Assembly (NCBI GenBank): GCA_015847255.1
Contig: JADLZK010006520.1
Location: 62,001-126,000 of the forward strand
Source: Hyparrhenia diplandra
Lineage: Eukaryota > Streptophyta > Magnoliopsida > Poales > Poaceae
Length of the DNA: 64,000 nucleotides
Reading direction: 5' to 3'
In this document: piece by piece, positions 34,071 to 46,885 of the stretch
Layout: every line of letters starts with the position of its first letter
Numbering within the stretch: the first letter of the stretch is position 1
Program-made: the position numbers and the translations under genes
Notes under the pieces: model-generated
What the model saw: the letters and a program-made list of their open reading frames with translations, nothing else
Told to the model about the DNA's origin: nothing
Databases searched by the model: none

Positions 34071-35578
34071 CTCAAAGATCCCGCGCTCGAGTAAGAGTAA
34101 TCCTCTTCTTCTAAAGCATCCAATAACTCTTCCATGACATGAATAGGCACTTGATCAGGGCATTTATGTTCTCTGGTCCATTTAGATCCACACTTGAAAC
34201 ATAGACCATTTTTCCTCCTGAATCGCCGAGGGGTGGCCAACTTATCCTCAGGTTCAGGGAGAGCAGGTTTGTCAAGGTCAAGAGGCTTAGCTTTGTCCCA
34301 TGCCTTCTGTTGGTGTCTGCTCGCTCTTTCCACACACCCTTTCCTTTCTCGTTTTCCCAACTCATTTTCCTGAATCAAAGCTAAATAGCTAGCAGTATCC
34401 ACAGAAGTTGGCCTATGCAGAACCAAACTAGCTCGAATCTCCTCTCTCAATCCAGCAATGTAACGAGTCACAAAGTAGGTCTCATCATAGTTAGCATTAT
34501 AGAGCAGGAGGTTGTGAGCACCTTGTTCGAACTCGGTACGTGTACTCATCCACGTAACCCTTCTACCGAATAGACTCAAATTGCTTGAGGACTATTGGAT
34601 CTTGGTCCTTATCCCACTTACGCATGACTTTGGCACGAGAGATCATTCCACTCCAGGACACGGCCATGGCGCTCCAAAGTATGAAGCCATGTCTTCGCCG
34701 AACCAACGAAGTTGAGCGCTGCGAACCGAGTCTTCAGAGAGTCATGAATAGCATATACCTCGAAATACATCAAACAATGATCCATCCATAAACGTGGATT
34801 CGACCCATCGAACTTAGGAAACTCCAATTTGGGAAATGGAGGCGGGACGCGCAGTGTTAGGATCGAGTGGGAATCGGCAAACGTACCACCATCGGTTACC
34901 TCGCGGCCGGGTTCCATGAAACCCTATGATCGCTGGCCACTCCGTTGGGTTGTGCATTGGCGTCGCCATGGATGGAGACGAGGCCGCGAGCGCAACGTGA
35001 GGTCGAGCCGCCGGGGTGGGGGCTGTTCGACTCGGTGAGCACGACGGGCGCAGCGCCACCCACAACAGTCGGTACCGGTGCACCTCCGAACGCCGAGGTT
35101 CGGAAGCGAGCGCTCAAGGTATCCATACGCCCACGAGCCTGCTGATGTCGCTGGTGGAGTCGCGGATGCCGTCTCCGCCACCTCTCGTCCTGTCGCCAAA
35201 ATCGGTGGCGCGTGTCCGCTTGCACTGCAAGTGGTGACGCCGAGAACAAAGATCGGCGTTTGCTTCATCATCTCGCGGAACCCGACATCTCCTTGGCCGA
35301 TCGACAACGGGATCTGGCGGCTTGGCCAGGTCGTCGAACTTGGTCGTCAATTCCTCCATGGATGCCGACATATGCACCTGTGCCTTCGGACAACTTTGCG
35401 GGGCCCGGGCGCCGATCACGAACCACACGCCGGCTTCTCTCCGGACCGGGGTGATGGATGGACTTATAGCAATCAACTCAAGCGGCGAGAACCCGCGAAT
35501 CGATCGACTAATCGCCAGAGCCTTGTACCCGCGATCAACTTGCAAAATGTCACCATGAATCGACGGAGCTGATACCAA
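34052..35578 (-). pseudogene. Gag of the chromodomain gypsy element
   Basis: Starts soon after the LTR (MSASMEELTTKFDDLAKP in the 35114-35578 frame, perhaps a coiled coil). It continues with FPKLEFPKFDGSNPRLWMDH and FVGSAKTWLH (34618-34917), then YIAGLREEIRASLVLH and the zinc knuckle CFKCGSKWTREHKC (34052-34579). At least three frames are involved. Gag forms the particle and binds RNA. The knuckle Cys and His are all present. Confidence 0.8.
35566..35577 (-). other. Primer-binding site of the chromodomain gypsy element
   Basis: TGGTATCAGCTC on the minus strand, two bases inside the LTR. Close to the initiator Met tRNA 3' complement TGGTATCAGAGC. Confidence 0.75.
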
Positions 35579-35579
35579 T

Positions 35580-35925
35580 TGTCACGCCCGCTTGGAATCG
35601 CGATTTAATTTGAGAACTGGAACTGGAATCTAGGGTAGAAATAGCAGGAAATGGGGAATAACGAATGAACGAAGAACAATGTTGAATTCGAATTAGGAGA
35701 GAGGCGGTTATAGGGAACGGTTCTGTTGTTGATGTCTTGGTAACGAAGACAACTACGGCTTATAAGCCATACAGACTCTGGGCCATGGGCCGACTTCAAC
35801 TACGATACACGGCCTCGGGCCCAAGAAACAAATAACGATCCATATGCTACTGAACCGGTAATCAGCCACGGTCCTGTAGCTCTTCACGTCTTGCCGGATT
35901 ACCGTCAGGCTTGCTGTTCCTGACA
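35580..35925 (-). repeat. 5' LTR of the chromodomain gypsy element (346 bp)
   Basis: TGTCACGCCC…TTCCTGACA on the plus strand. Matches 28953-29311 with several small indels. Confidence 0.88.
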
Positions 35926-36986
35926 CCCTCCTCCACACCAAACGGCCACGTCGGCTGCTCTCCCCTAACATCGGCGGGTCAACAACTTCCCTGGCGGATC
36001 CCGTCGCCCACCAGCGTCGCATCACGCTCCACACGTGGGGTGTCGTTCCGGCTGCGAATCCAGTCGATGTGGTGAATCAGGCCAGCCGCAACACCCCTCC
36101 CCTGCCTCTGGTGTTTGCGACGGCGGCAGCTTCCCCTGTTTCTTCCCACGGCGGATTGAGCTAGCGGCAACTGGGCAAGGTTCTAGTCCTGCGTGGAAGC
36201 CAGCATAGTCAGACCTGGAAGCAGTCGTCCAGCATGCACTGCTTGGATTGAGAGATTTGGTCCATCGATCTATTTTCCTGTTCGCGTTCATGCACTGCTT
36301 GGATTGAGAGATTTGGTCCAACGATAAATTTTCCTGTTCGCGTTCGAAGGATTTGATATCAAGAGCGGTGTACAGATATATTCTTCAAATGTGTTTTTAT
36401 TGTCTAGAATTTTTGCTGGAAACTCTGAGTTACTGCTGAATATTTTGGTTTTAGTTTGGATCGTTTCATTAGTACTAAAGATTTACTACTACTATGAAAA
36501 TTTTTTGGTTTCAAGAATGTTTACTCCTATATAAAATAATCATCAGAATGTTTACTCCTATAAAACAGTAATCATCAGAAGGTTTACTCCTACAGCTAGT
36601 ACTATCTTTACGTTCATTCTCCTTTTTGTTTCCTTATTAGTAGTAATAATTAGTTTCGATCAATTACTATTTCAAATACAAATTAAGTGTTCGTCACTAG
36701 AAAATAAATTCATACAAACATTTACGGTTACAGAACCGCAAGTAGTAATAGAGAGGGAACCTTACTACTACTACTACCGGAACGTCAGTAGAAAGAAACT
36801 AGTAGTAATCTTACTACTAATACCAAGAGAGAGAATACCAAGAGAGAGAGAATCTTACCACTAATACCGGAATGTCACTAGAAAGAAACAATCATAGTAG
36901 TAATACTTACGTGGAGATGAAGCTAGGTATTCCTCCAAGAAGGAAGCTGTAGTAATACTTACCGTTGCCGGTTGGAACTTTATTGT
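35926..36986. other. Middle segment of E3
   Basis: No gene recognised. A 56 bp unit is repeated head to tail (36235-36290 and 36291-36345, TGCACTGCTTGGATTGAGAG…). From 36720 the motif GTAGTAATACTTAC and relatives recur; they recur again at 46900-47090 on the other side of the copia insertion, which supports both stretches being one broken segment. Confidence 0.55.
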
Positions 36987-38724
36987 TGTAAGGTCCTAGA
37001 TGGCTAGAGGGGGGTGAATAGCCTATAAAAATTTTCTACAAACTCAACTAAACAAACGATTAGTATAAAACACGGCGTAAAGCGGTTTGCACTAGCTCTA
37101 GTGGTCTTGCAAGCTTTCTAGTGACAAGACTAAATATATCTATGATCTCTAATCCACACAAAGTCTATGTCACTACTCTAGCTAATGAGCAATCCTAATA
37201 TGGTCCTTATGCTAGCTAGAACAACTACACAAAGCAAGTGCTAGCTCTCTACTCAAGGTAAACTAAGAAAGTAATGCAAGAGTGAGAAGCTTGTTATACC
37301 GACGTGTAGAGGATGTCAACCAATCACGGGAAGAAGAAAAGCTATCAATCACACGAAGGTGATGATCCACACACCGAGACAATGAACAAGTCGATTTGTT
37401 CACCCGAGTTCACTTGTACACCGACAAGCTAGTCTCGGTTGTGCCAACCAACACAAGGATGGTGTTTGAGCTAGGCGGTGCCCTTGCTAGCCTCAACACA
37501 CCACTCAACAAGTGTGGTACCCAAGACACGAGCAATGTATTCCTTGCACTTTGTCTTCCCGACGAGGAGTGCGTAATCCTCTCACAATTTAGCCGGAGGT
37601 GGCCAAGAAACAATCTCCTCTTCTTGCCAACAACTCCACCAAAACACCAAAGCCGGCTAGGAGCGGTGTCTCTAAGAAAGCGGGGAAACTCACCGGCTCT
37701 CACAACGATCCCCAAGTGCCTCTAGATGCAAGAACTTCGATGCAATGCACTAGGATCAACTTTTCTCTCAAGAATGAAGCTCAAATTAAGAATGAGAGAG
37801 GAGGGAGGCTTGCTTTGCTTGCTCAAAGGTGTTAGGAGTGATTCAAATGTCCAAGAGAGAGCAATGGCCGGCCAAAGGGGTATAAATAGGCTCCACCTAA
37901 AAATAGGAGCCGTTGGGGAGGAACATGCAATTCTGCGGGCGGCGGCCAGGGACGGCGGCCCCGGACTCATGCATGTGAGTCCGGTCGATGAGTCCGGTCA
38001 CTACCGACAAAACCCAACATGCCAAATTTAGAACCCTGGCATGCGTCCGGTCATGCTTCGGTCATGCTTTCCGGTGCATGCGTCCGGTCACTCCCCGAAA
38101 TAGACCACGAAAACATGCTCTGTTATTTTGACCAGGAACCACACACCGGTGCGTCCGGTCGATTTTGCATGCTTCCGGTCACGAGTCCGGTGCATGCGTC
38201 CGGTCGCCTCTGAGCTGCGAAATTCCGTCGTTGTGTTGCCGTTTCTTCGCCTTTGCTCCAAACCGACTTCCGTCACTTGATTCTTGTTGCCGACACGTCG
38301 AAGAACACCTCGACACCATGTGTTAGCATTTTCGAAACATTTTCGACAAGCGCAGAGTTAGCTCTTTAGGTTAGAATGCATGCATATAAATTTTGAACCT
38401 AAAGGCACATGAGGACCGATATGTACGATAAGTTTCCCCTCTTTATAGTACGGCTTATCGATCCTATAACCCTCACACCCTCTATGGTGTCTTGAGTGTG
38501 AAATCAAAAGCCCTATGGTTATACCTTTGCCTTGGGGACAATTGATCTCCGAAACTCCACCGAGTTGCATGCTTGATCATCTTTTGGATCACCTCGATCC
38601 ATCCTCCATGATCTCAAAGCACCAACTCCGGCATGACCAATCTCCAATCTAGTCAAACACTTAGCATCGAGAGATTAGTCCTTAGGTGTCACTAATTAGC
38701 CAAAACCAAACCAAGAGATCTTCA
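36987..38724 (-). repeat. 3' LTR of the copia element
   Basis: TGTAAGGTCC…GATCTTCA on the plus strand. Differs from the 5' LTR mainly by scattered one- to few-base changes, densest at 37600-38220. TATA-type box CCTATTTATA on the minus strand at 37881-37890. 37970-38210 contains many copies of GCGTCCGGTC / GAGTCCGGTC. Confidence 0.92.
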
Positions 38725-39827
38725 ATCTCCCTTTTTTTTGGTAATTGGTGACAACCCATATAAAGGTTTTATGATTAATGTTTTTGAACATATCATGGTT
38801 GTCCAAGCATTTTGCTTATAATCATAGGATTGGACACTCATCATAGTTCGGTTTTGGTAGCATGAGCTCCCCTATATGTATGCCACGAGGTTGGAACGAA
38901 GCATTGCATACATGTATGAATATTGAAATTGAGGGTGAGCTATGTTACCAAAATGATGCTTAAGGTGAAAGAAATGGACCTTTGAAGCGTGATACCAATC
39001 GGAGTTGCGCCATTTTCACCATACAAGCATCAAGATAACTAGATTTTCATCAAAACTCAAAGTACCACGTGAGATCACATTATAAGCAAGGTACTTGAAT
39101 TAAGAGCGGAATATAGAAAATCTAGTTAGCTCCTATGCATGCTAGTTATCAATCAATTGTAAACCACTTGTGAAAACTAGCATACACCACACAAGCATGA
39201 ATATAGAATTTAAATACATGTGCAATGAGCAAGTCATATGTTAGGTGCACAACCAAATGCAACAAATTATTTATGAGGTTGCTCCCCCCTACTTGTGTGA
39301 ACCACTTGTAAACTCATGAACCACATGATAGGTTTTCAAAAACATGTGAATTTTTTAATTTTCCAAAAACCTTTCATGCACTAATCTCTCCCCCTTTGTC
39401 AACAATTTCCACAAAAGGTATGACCAAGTTGTGTTATGGAAGAGAGAGTAGTGCTCAAATTTGGTCAAATTTGGATCACTTTTCAAACATATATTTCGGT
39501 TTGAACCAAAGACAAGCTTCTTCACACCTCATGACAAGGGTTATCTTGCCTATGTTGAAGCATATGAGTGAAAAGGTAGCCAAATTCAACACTTGAGATT
39601 GCAAGCCCATAAACATGTCATATGTCATCACTAGATCAAACAATCATAAATAGCAATAGTGATGGCATACATACATTGAAATCCTTTTATTTTCCATGAA
39701 TGCTTCCTAAGGCACAAGTTATATGTCTATATGTTCTAACAAGTCCTTAGATATCATGAATGCCATGTCAAACAATTTTACCTTTGCTTTGCTTGATGTA
39801 GGGGCATGTCATGATAGTGGGGTGCAT
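38725..39827 (-). other. Non-coding region between copia pol and 3' LTR, with polypurine tract
   Basis: A polypurine tract (AAAAAAAAGGGAGAT on the minus strand, 38725-38740) abuts the LTR. The rest is AT-rich with no frame of note. Sireviruses often have extra DNA or an env-like frame here; no env-like frame is visible. Confidence 0.65.
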
Positions 39828-40433
39828 TCAACTCATATTTGAGAAGTCAAGGATATTCAACTCATTTCTTAGCTTGCAAAACCTCTTCTCATCTAGTGGC
39901 TTTGTAAAGATGTCGGCTAGTTGATCTTCGGTGCCAATAGGTTGGATAGCAATGTCACCCTTTTGTTGATGATCTCTAATGAAGTGATGCCTTATGTCAA
40001 TGTGCTTGGTTCTTGTATGTTGAACCGGGTTTTGAGTCATCTTGCAAGCACTCTCATTGTCACAATACAAAGGCACATGATGGAAATCAAATCCATAATC
40101 CTTCAAAGTTGATCTCATCCATAGCAATTGCGCACAACAACTACCTGCACTAATGTATTCGGCCTCGGCGGTTGAAAGTGTCACACCGGTTTGCTTCTTT
40201 GATGACCATGATACTAGAGATCTTCCAAGGAATTGACAAGTGCCACTTGTGCTTCTTCTATCCACCTTGCATCCCCCATAGTCGGAGTCCGAATATCCAA
40301 TAAGCTCAAAGTTTGACCCCTTGGGATACCATAGCCCAACATTTTGTGTGTGCTTCAAGTACCTCAATATTCTTTTTGATGCGGTGAGATGACTCTCTAC
40401 GTGAGGATTGAAACCTTGCACACTTGCCAACAC
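39828..40433 (-). pseudogene. Copia RNase H domain
   Basis: ESHLTASKRILRYLKHTQNV, IGYSDSDYGGCKVDRRSTSG, SWSSKKQTGVTLSTAEAEYI and DIRHHFIRDH are classic copia RNase H motifs with the acidic residues present. Ends with a stop at 39828. The frame joins the RT part only through a frame change near 40395-40420. Confidence 0.88.
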
Positions 40434-41339
40434 TAAACATCACATCGGGCCTAGAAGCGGTCACATAGAGTAAGCTTCCAATCAATGACCTATAGTACCT
40501 TTGATCAACCATATTGCCACTTTCATCATTGTCCAATGATCCATTGGTACCCATTGGTGTATTAATGCCCTTTGCATCTTGCATGCCAAACTTCTTGATC
40601 ATGTCTCTAATGTATTTCCCTTGACTAATGAAGGTGCCATTCTTTATTTGCTTGATTTGAAGACCAAGAAAATATGTGAGCTCTCCAAGCATAGACATCT
40701 CAAATTCTTTTTGCCATCATCTTGGCAAACTCTTCACAATACTCTTGATTTGTTGATCCAAAGATGATATCATCAACATATATTTGCATCACAAACAAAT
40801 CATTGCCAATCTTCTTGGTGAAGAGAGTAGTATCAACCTTTCCCATCTTGAAGCCCTTCTTGAGTAAGAAGTCTCTCAACCTCTCATACCATGCTCTAGG
40901 TGCTTGCTTCAATCCATACAATGCCTTGTTCAACTTGTACACATGGTTGGGACGATGGTAATCTTCAAAACCGGGTGGTTGCTCAACATACACTAGCTCA
41001 TTGATGAATCCATTGAGAAAAGCACTTTTGACATCCATTTGATAGAGCTTGATGTTGTGTGCACATGCATAGGCCAATAGAATTCTAATTGCCTCTAATC
41101 TTGCAACCAGGAGCATAAGTTTCACCAAAGTCAAGACCCTCTACTTGAGTGTAACCTTGTGCAACTAGTCTTGCTTTGTTTCTCACAACAATGCCATCTT
41201 CATCTTGCTTGTTCTTGAAAACCCATTTGGTTCCAATGACATTGTAGTCTTTTGGTCTCTCTACCAATTCCCAAACCTTGTTTCTATCAAAGTTGTTAAG
41301 CTCCTCTTGCATTGCAATGACCCATTCTTCATCCTTCAA
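40306..41339 (-). pseudogene. Copia reverse transcriptase
   Basis: WVFKNKQDEDGIVVRNKARL VAQGY-type start (41085-41339), QMDVKSAFLNGFINELVYVE, KLNKALYGLKQAPRAWYERL and catalytic MQIYVDDIIFGS (40700-41134), then SMLGELTYFLGLQIKQIKNG (40306-40698). The YVDD box is intact. Two one-base frame shifts separate the three parts, near 41105 and near 40710. Domain order and motifs leave little doubt. Confidence 0.9.
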
Positions 41340-41566
41340 GTCATCATCAATCTTTTTTCGGGCTCTTCTTGTGACACAAAAGCAAAGTGTTCATAAAATG
41401 CCGCTAGCCTTCCTCTAGTTTGCACTCCATTTGCAATGTCACCAACAATTTGATCAATTGGGTGATCTCTAGCAACACTTGAGCTTTGGGGTATTGGAAC
41501 TTGATTGCTTGAGTTTGGTTGATCACTTGTTGTTGCTTGAGATGATGTACTAGCTTGTTGTTGATC
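41340..41566 (-). pseudogene. Linker between copia integrase and RT, with stop
   Basis: Gln/Ser-rich linker typical of copia pol. An in-frame TAA at 41567-41569 ends the integrase frame, and a further frame change follows before RT. Confidence 0.7.
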
Positions 41567-42784
41567 TTAAACTTGAGCACCACTAGCTTGAGTAATTTGC
41601 ACTTCATCTTTGTCATCATCAACTTGAGTTGGCCTAATATCACCAATGTCCATGCCTCTCATGGCATTCACCAATTGAGTTCCACTAACATCATTGAGGT
41701 TCTCATCTTCATCTTGGGACCCATTGGTTTCATCAAATTCAACATCATGGACTTCTTCCAATACACCACTTGAGTTGTTCCACACTCTATATGCTTTGCT
41801 TGTGGTGGAATAGCCAAGTAGGAACCCCTCATCACACCTCTTGTCAAACTTGCCAAGTCTTGCACCTTTCTTCAATATATAGCATTTGCACCCAAATACT
41901 CTAAAGTATGCAATGGTTGGCTTTCTTCCATTCAATAGCTCATAAGGTGTCTTGTTCATCATGGGATGGCAATACAATCTATTGATGTAGTGGCATGCGG
42001 TGTTGATTGCTTCGGCCCAAAATGATTGACTCACATTGTACTCACTAAGCATTGATCTTGCCATCTCAATGAGAGTCCTATTCTTCCTCTCAATTAGGCC
42101 ATTGGATTGTGGTGTGTACTTGACCGAAAGTTGATGCATGATTCCATAATCATCATAAAGCTCATCAACTCTTGTGTTCTTGAACTCACTACCATTATCA
42201 CTTCTCACTTTCTTCACTATGATATCAAACTTATTGTGCACCCTCTTGAGAAATGTCTTGAACAATGAATACACATCACTCTTGTCATTGAGAAAGAACA
42301 CCCAAGTGAATCTTGTATAGTCATCCACAATCACAAACCCATACTTGTTGCCACCAATGCTTGTATATGCGGTTGGGCCAAACAAGTCAATATGAATCAA
42401 ATCAAATGCCTTGCAAGTGCTCATGAAGCTCTTCTTTGGATGTGTATTGGCAACTTGCTTGCCGGCTTGACATGCACTACATAACTTGTCCTTGTCAAAG
42501 TGAACATCCTTCAAGCCTCTTACTAGATCATGTGTCACTAACTTGTTGAGTTGCTTCATGCCTACATGACCAAGTCTTCTATGCCATAGCCAACCCATGC
42601 TAGATTGAGATATTAAGCATGTACTAATTTGTGTCTCACTAGCACCAAAATCCACAAGGTAGAGGTTGTCAAATCTTATTCCCTTGAAGATCAAGCTTGA
42701 GTCTTTTGTATTTACTATCTCCACACTATCTTCACCAAAGATGCACTTGTAACCAAGATCACAAATTTGTGCCACCGAAAGCAA
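41567..42784 (-). pseudogene. Copia integrase (405-residue open frame)
   Basis: The longest frame in the window. The zinc-binding part has HRRLGHVGMKQL and CSACQAGK (HHCC). The core has IHIDLFGP (Asp), VRSDNGSEFKN (Asp) and GLIERKNRTLIEMARSML (Glu). The C-terminal part has RVFGCKCYILKKG and DEGFLLGYSTTSKAYRVWN, the copia GKGY-like module. It then runs into an acidic tail. The Met at 42784 is only the first Met after a frame change; the true polyprotein continues upstream. Confidence 0.92.
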
Positions 42785-43021
42785 ATTACTTCAATATGTC
42801 CACTAGTGCCACATTTGATAAGGTCAAATCATTGGTTATTGCTACCTTGCCTATGCCTTGTATCTTGCCACTTTTGCTATCACCAAATGTGATAGGCTTG
42901 CCATTCTCTTGAGTTGAATCAATAATGTTGAACTTCCTTGCATCACCGGTCATATGTTGAGTGCACCCACTATCAAGAATTCAATGGTTCCCCCCAATCT
43001 TGTAATTCACCTACAAGGAAA
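42785..43021 (-). pseudogene. Copia protease, frameshifted
   Basis: LDSGCTQHMTGD is the copia protease active site. It continues IIDSTQENGKPITFGDSKSG and IGKVAITNDLTLSNVALVDI to a premature stop at about 42789, where a small deletion changes the frame just before integrase. There is also a frame break against Gag near 42990-43020. Confidence 0.82.
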
Positions 43022-45083
43022 TCAATAAGATTTAGGTACCCATTTGCCTTTGGGTCCTTGGAGGTTAGCAACCAAAGCCTTTGGTACCCAAATTGCCTTC
43101 TTCTTTGGGCCAACAATGGGTGTACCAACAAACTTTACCTTGACACCCTTCTCACTCTTGGTAAGCAAATAACAAGAATCAAAATGTATGGAATGCACTT
43201 TGCTTGATTTCTTGTTCTTGTTGATTTTAGCACATTTTTGCTCTTGATGCCCCACTTGCTTGCATCTATTGCAATAGGACCCATTGCTCTTCACAAAGCT
43301 AGGCTTTGGAGTAGCAAAGGCCTTCTTGCCTTTCTTGGGGACATAGCCTAAGCCTTCCTTGTTAAGGGAAAACCTTTGGCTACCCAAGCACTTTAGCAAG
43401 CGGGCATCCCCACCATATGCCTTCCTCAAGGAGTAGGTGAGCTCATCCACCTCTCTTTTGAGAGTCTCATTCTCAACTTTTAGTGATGAATCTAAAATTA
43501 CTCCATCACTACTAGTAGAGCTTGAGTGGGTTGATGTGGATGTGGAAGGAATGGATGGTTCTTCAACATCAACCAAGAATGGTTCATCTATGATGTCACA
43601 TGTTGAACCAACATCCCTCTTGATGATTGAGCAAGCTCTATCATTCTTCTCTAAGAGCAAGGCATGGGCTTTTTGAAGCCTTGTATGAGCTAGCTCCAAT
43701 TCCCCATGGTCTTTCTTTAGACCCTCATGGGTGGCCTCTAGCTCACTAAAGTTTTGCTCAAGAGTTTTTACACTCTTTTGCAAAGCTTTACATTCCTTGT
43801 TCTTAGCCTTAAGCATGATATGAGTTTGCTTAAGCATCTCTAGAAGATCATCTCTAGTGGGTTCATATTCATCATCATCATCATCATCATCACTATCATA
43901 TTTTACTTCATTAGCATTTAGTTCTTCATGCTCATGCAATGATACCTTAGTGGCCTTAGCCATGAAGCATGAAGGTGATGAGCCGAAGAGGGATGACTTC
44001 TTGTGTTGGCCAATTGCACTCATGGCCTTGGGATTCTCTTCCTCTTCATCGGAGGAGCCATCACTATCCCAAGAACAAACAAAAGCACCATCATTTGTCT
44101 TCTTGAATGTCATGGTCTTGCTCTTCTTGTTTGTCTTGTCACCCTTGTATGCCTTCATCTTCTCTTTTTCTTTCTTGATTGGGCAATCGGCAAGGATGTG
44201 ATAAGGGCTATCACACTCAGCATTTTCTTGGCTCTTCATTGCCCTTGGATGAATCATTTCTTCTTCTAGAGCCTTGCCCAAACTTCTTGCTCTTCAAGAC
44301 TTTGCTAAATTTCTTCACAAACATAGCAAACTCTTGATCAATCTCTTCAAGGTTGATTTCCTAATCATCTTCTTCTTGAGCCTTGGACTTGCCCTTAGCC
44401 TTGGATGAGGTGGTGGCGGCCTTGAATGCCATGACCTTCTTGCTCTTGTCATCTTCCTTCTCTTCCTCATCTTCCATGCCATCAACCTTCTCATCGGTTA
44501 GCACTTCACCAAGCAAGTCACTAGGTGTCATAGTGTCCAAAGCACCTCTAAAGAGAATCTTCCTCAACATGGCAAATCTCTTGGGCAAGCACATCAAGAA
44601 TTTGTGCCCAAAATCTCTATCCAATGTCTTCACTCCTAATGCCTTGAGGTCATTGACAATCACTTGAAGCCTATGGAATGTATCCGGTATGCTCTCATCT
44701 TTCTTCATCTTAAAATTCTCAAATTCACTCTTGAGAACATACAATTTGGCACTTTTCACAACCTTGGTGCCCTCATAGGTCTCACAAAGCTTCTCCCAAA
44801 TTTCACTTGCCTTCTCAAGATCCTTGATACCTTCAAACACTTTGACATCCATTCCCTTGTAGAGAGTGCTCAATGCCATTGTGTTGCATTGCTTGTGGAT
44901 CTTGTCGGTGGGTGTGAGGTTGGTAGGATCTAGGATGACAAAATCCTTATCGGTCACTTCCCATACTTGGTCATTGATTGATCCCAAGTACATTCTCATG
45001 CATCTCTTCCAATAGTCAAAATTCTTGACTCCATCAAAGAACGGAGGCTTTCCCCCAACATTGTTGAACACAATACTAGCCAT
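43022..45083 (-). pseudogene. Copia Gag in two frames, Sirevirus-like
   Basis: First frame (44361-45083) starts MASIVFNNVGGKPPFFDGVK and has the UBN2/gag region (YKGMDVKVFEGIKDLEKASE, FHRLQVIVNDLKALGV), ending in an acidic and Lys-rich tail. Second frame (43022-44281) has a knuckle remnant lacking its first Cys (ECDSPYHILADC), acidic stretches with an Asp run, a long heptad-like coiled coil at about residues 145-215, and an intact knuckle CNRCKQVGHQEQKC. The two frames are separated by a stop and frame change near 44290-44360. Start at 45083 is the first Met after the primer site. Confidence 0.88.
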
Positions 45084-45126
45084 GCTTCACACCGGAGGTT
45101 GTTAAGCCTTCTAAAACGGTGACCAC

Positions 45127-45139
45127 GGCTCCGATACCA
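45127..45139 (-). other. Copia primer-binding site
   Basis: TGGTATCGGAGCC on the minus strand, two bases inside the LTR. Near match to the initiator Met tRNA complement TGGTATCAGAGC. Confidence 0.8.
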
Positions 45140-45141
45140 CT

Positions 45142-46885
45142 TGTAAGGTCCTAGATGGCTAGAGGGGGGGTGAATAGCCTATAAAAATTTTCTACAAACT
45201 CAACTAAACAAACCGATTAGTATAAAACACGGCGTAAAGTGGTTTGCACTAGCTCTAGTGGTCTTGCAAGCCTTCTAGTGACAAGACTAAATATATCTAT
45301 GATCTCTAATCCACACAAAGTCTATGTCACTACTCTAGCTAATGAGCAATCCTAATATGGTCCTTATGCTAGCTAGAACAACTACACAAAGCAAGTGCTA
45401 GCTCTCTACTCAAGGTAAACTAAGAAAGTAATGCAAGAGTGAGAAGCTTGTTATACCGACGTGTAGAGGATGTCAACCAATCACCGGGAAGAAGAAAAGC
45501 TATCAATCACACGAAGGTGATGATCCACACACCGAGACAATGAACAAGTCGATTTGTTCACAGGAGTTCACTTGTACACCGACAAGCTAGTCTCGGTTGT
45601 GCCGACCAACACAAGGATGGTGTTTGAGCTAGGCGGTGCCCTTGCTAGCCTCAACACACCACTCAACAAGTGTGGTACCCAAGACACAAGCAATGTATTC
45701 CTTGCACTTTGTCTTCCCGACGAGGAGTGCGTAATCCTCTCACAATTTCGTTCGGAGGTGGCCAAGAAACAATCTCCTCTTCTTGCCAACAACTCCACCA
45801 AAACACCAAGCCGGCTAGGAGCGGTGTCTCCAAGAGAAATGGGAAACTCACCGGCTCACAACGATCCCCAAGTGCCTCTAGATGCAAGAACTTCGATGCA
45901 ATGCACTAGGATCAACTTTTCTCTCAAGAATGAAGCTCAAATTAAGAATGAGAGAGGAGGGAGGCTTGCTTGCTTGCTCAAAGGTGTTAGGAGTGATTCA
46001 AATGTCCAAGAGAGAGAGCAAGGGCCGGCCAAGGGGGTATAAATAGGCTCCACCAAAAATAGGAGCCGTTGGGGAGGAACATGCAATTCTGCTTGGGGGC
46101 GGCCGGGCCGCGGACAGGACTCATGCATGTGAGTCCGGTCGATGAGTCCGGTCACTACCGACAAACCCAACATGCCAAATTTAGAACCCCTGCGCATGCG
46201 TCCGAATCATGCTTCCGGTCATGCTTTCGGTGCATGCGTCCGGTCACTCCGCCGGAAATAGACCACGAAAACATGCTCTCGTTATTTTGACCGGAACCAC
46301 ACACGGGGTGCGTCCGGTCGATCCCGCATGGTTCCGGTCACGAGTCCGGTGCATGCGTCCGGTCGCCCTCTCGAAGCCGCGAAATTCCGTCGTTGTGTTG
46401 CCGTTTCTTCGCCTTTGCTCCAAACCGACTTCCGTCACTTGATTCCTGTTGCCGACACGTCGAAGGACACCTCGACACCATGTGTTAGCATTTTGAAACA
46501 TTTTTCGACAAGCGCAGAGTTAGCTCTTTAGGTTAGAATGCATGCATATAAATTTTGAACCTAAAGGCACATGAGGACCGATATGTACGATAAGTTTCCC
46601 TCTTTATAGTACGGCTTATCGATCCTATAACCACTCACGCCCTCTATGGTGTCTTGAGTGTGAAATCAAAAGCCCTATGGTTATACCTTTGCCTTGGGGA
46701 CAATTGATCTCCGAAACTCCACCGAGTTGCATGCTTGATCATCTTATGGATCACCTCGATCCATCCTCCATGATCTCAAAGCACCAACTCCGGCATGACC
46801 AATCTCCAATCTAGTCAAACACTTAGCATCGAGAGATTAGTCCTTAGGTGTCACTAATTAGCCAAAACCAAACAAGAGATCTTCA
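45142..46885 (-). repeat. 5' LTR of the copia element (1744 bp)
   Basis: Same edges as the 3' LTR. TATA-type box CCTATTTATA on the minus strand at 46038-46047. Repeated GTCCGGTC motifs at 46130-46365. Confidence 0.92.

Larger units (their letters stand above)
28953..35925 (-). mobile_element. Chromodomain Ty3/gypsy element (Reina-like), broken
   Basis: Short LTRs of about 350 bp (28953-29311 and 35580-35925), a Met-tRNA-type primer site and a polypurine tract fix the element and its minus orientation. The order gag-protease-RT-RNase H-integrase-chromodomain is that of chromoviruses, and the short LTRs suit the Reina lineage. All genes are split by frame changes, and a solo LTR interrupts pol. 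The flanks (gcgcc before 28953, ccctc after 35925) do not match, so no target duplication can be shown. Confidence 0.85.
36987..46885 (-). mobile_element. Ty1/copia element, Sirevirus-like (9.9 kb), frameshifted
   Basis: LTRs 36987-38724 and 45142-46885 are about 1.74 kb each and very alike. The flanks attgt (36982-36986) and actgt (46886-46890) match 4 of 5. Gene order gag-protease-integrase-RT-RNase H, with integrase before RT, is that of copia. Long LTRs, a large two-part Gag with a coiled coil and about 1.1 kb of non-coding DNA between pol and the 3' LTR fit the Sirevirus group. The pol breaks I could place are a stop and small indels. High LTR similarity suggests a fairly recent insertion. 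Confidence 0.9.

Noticed and set aside
28948..35930. Target duplication for the chromodomain gypsy element
   Set aside because: Flanks gcgcc and ccctc do not match, and the outer LTR start is diverged.
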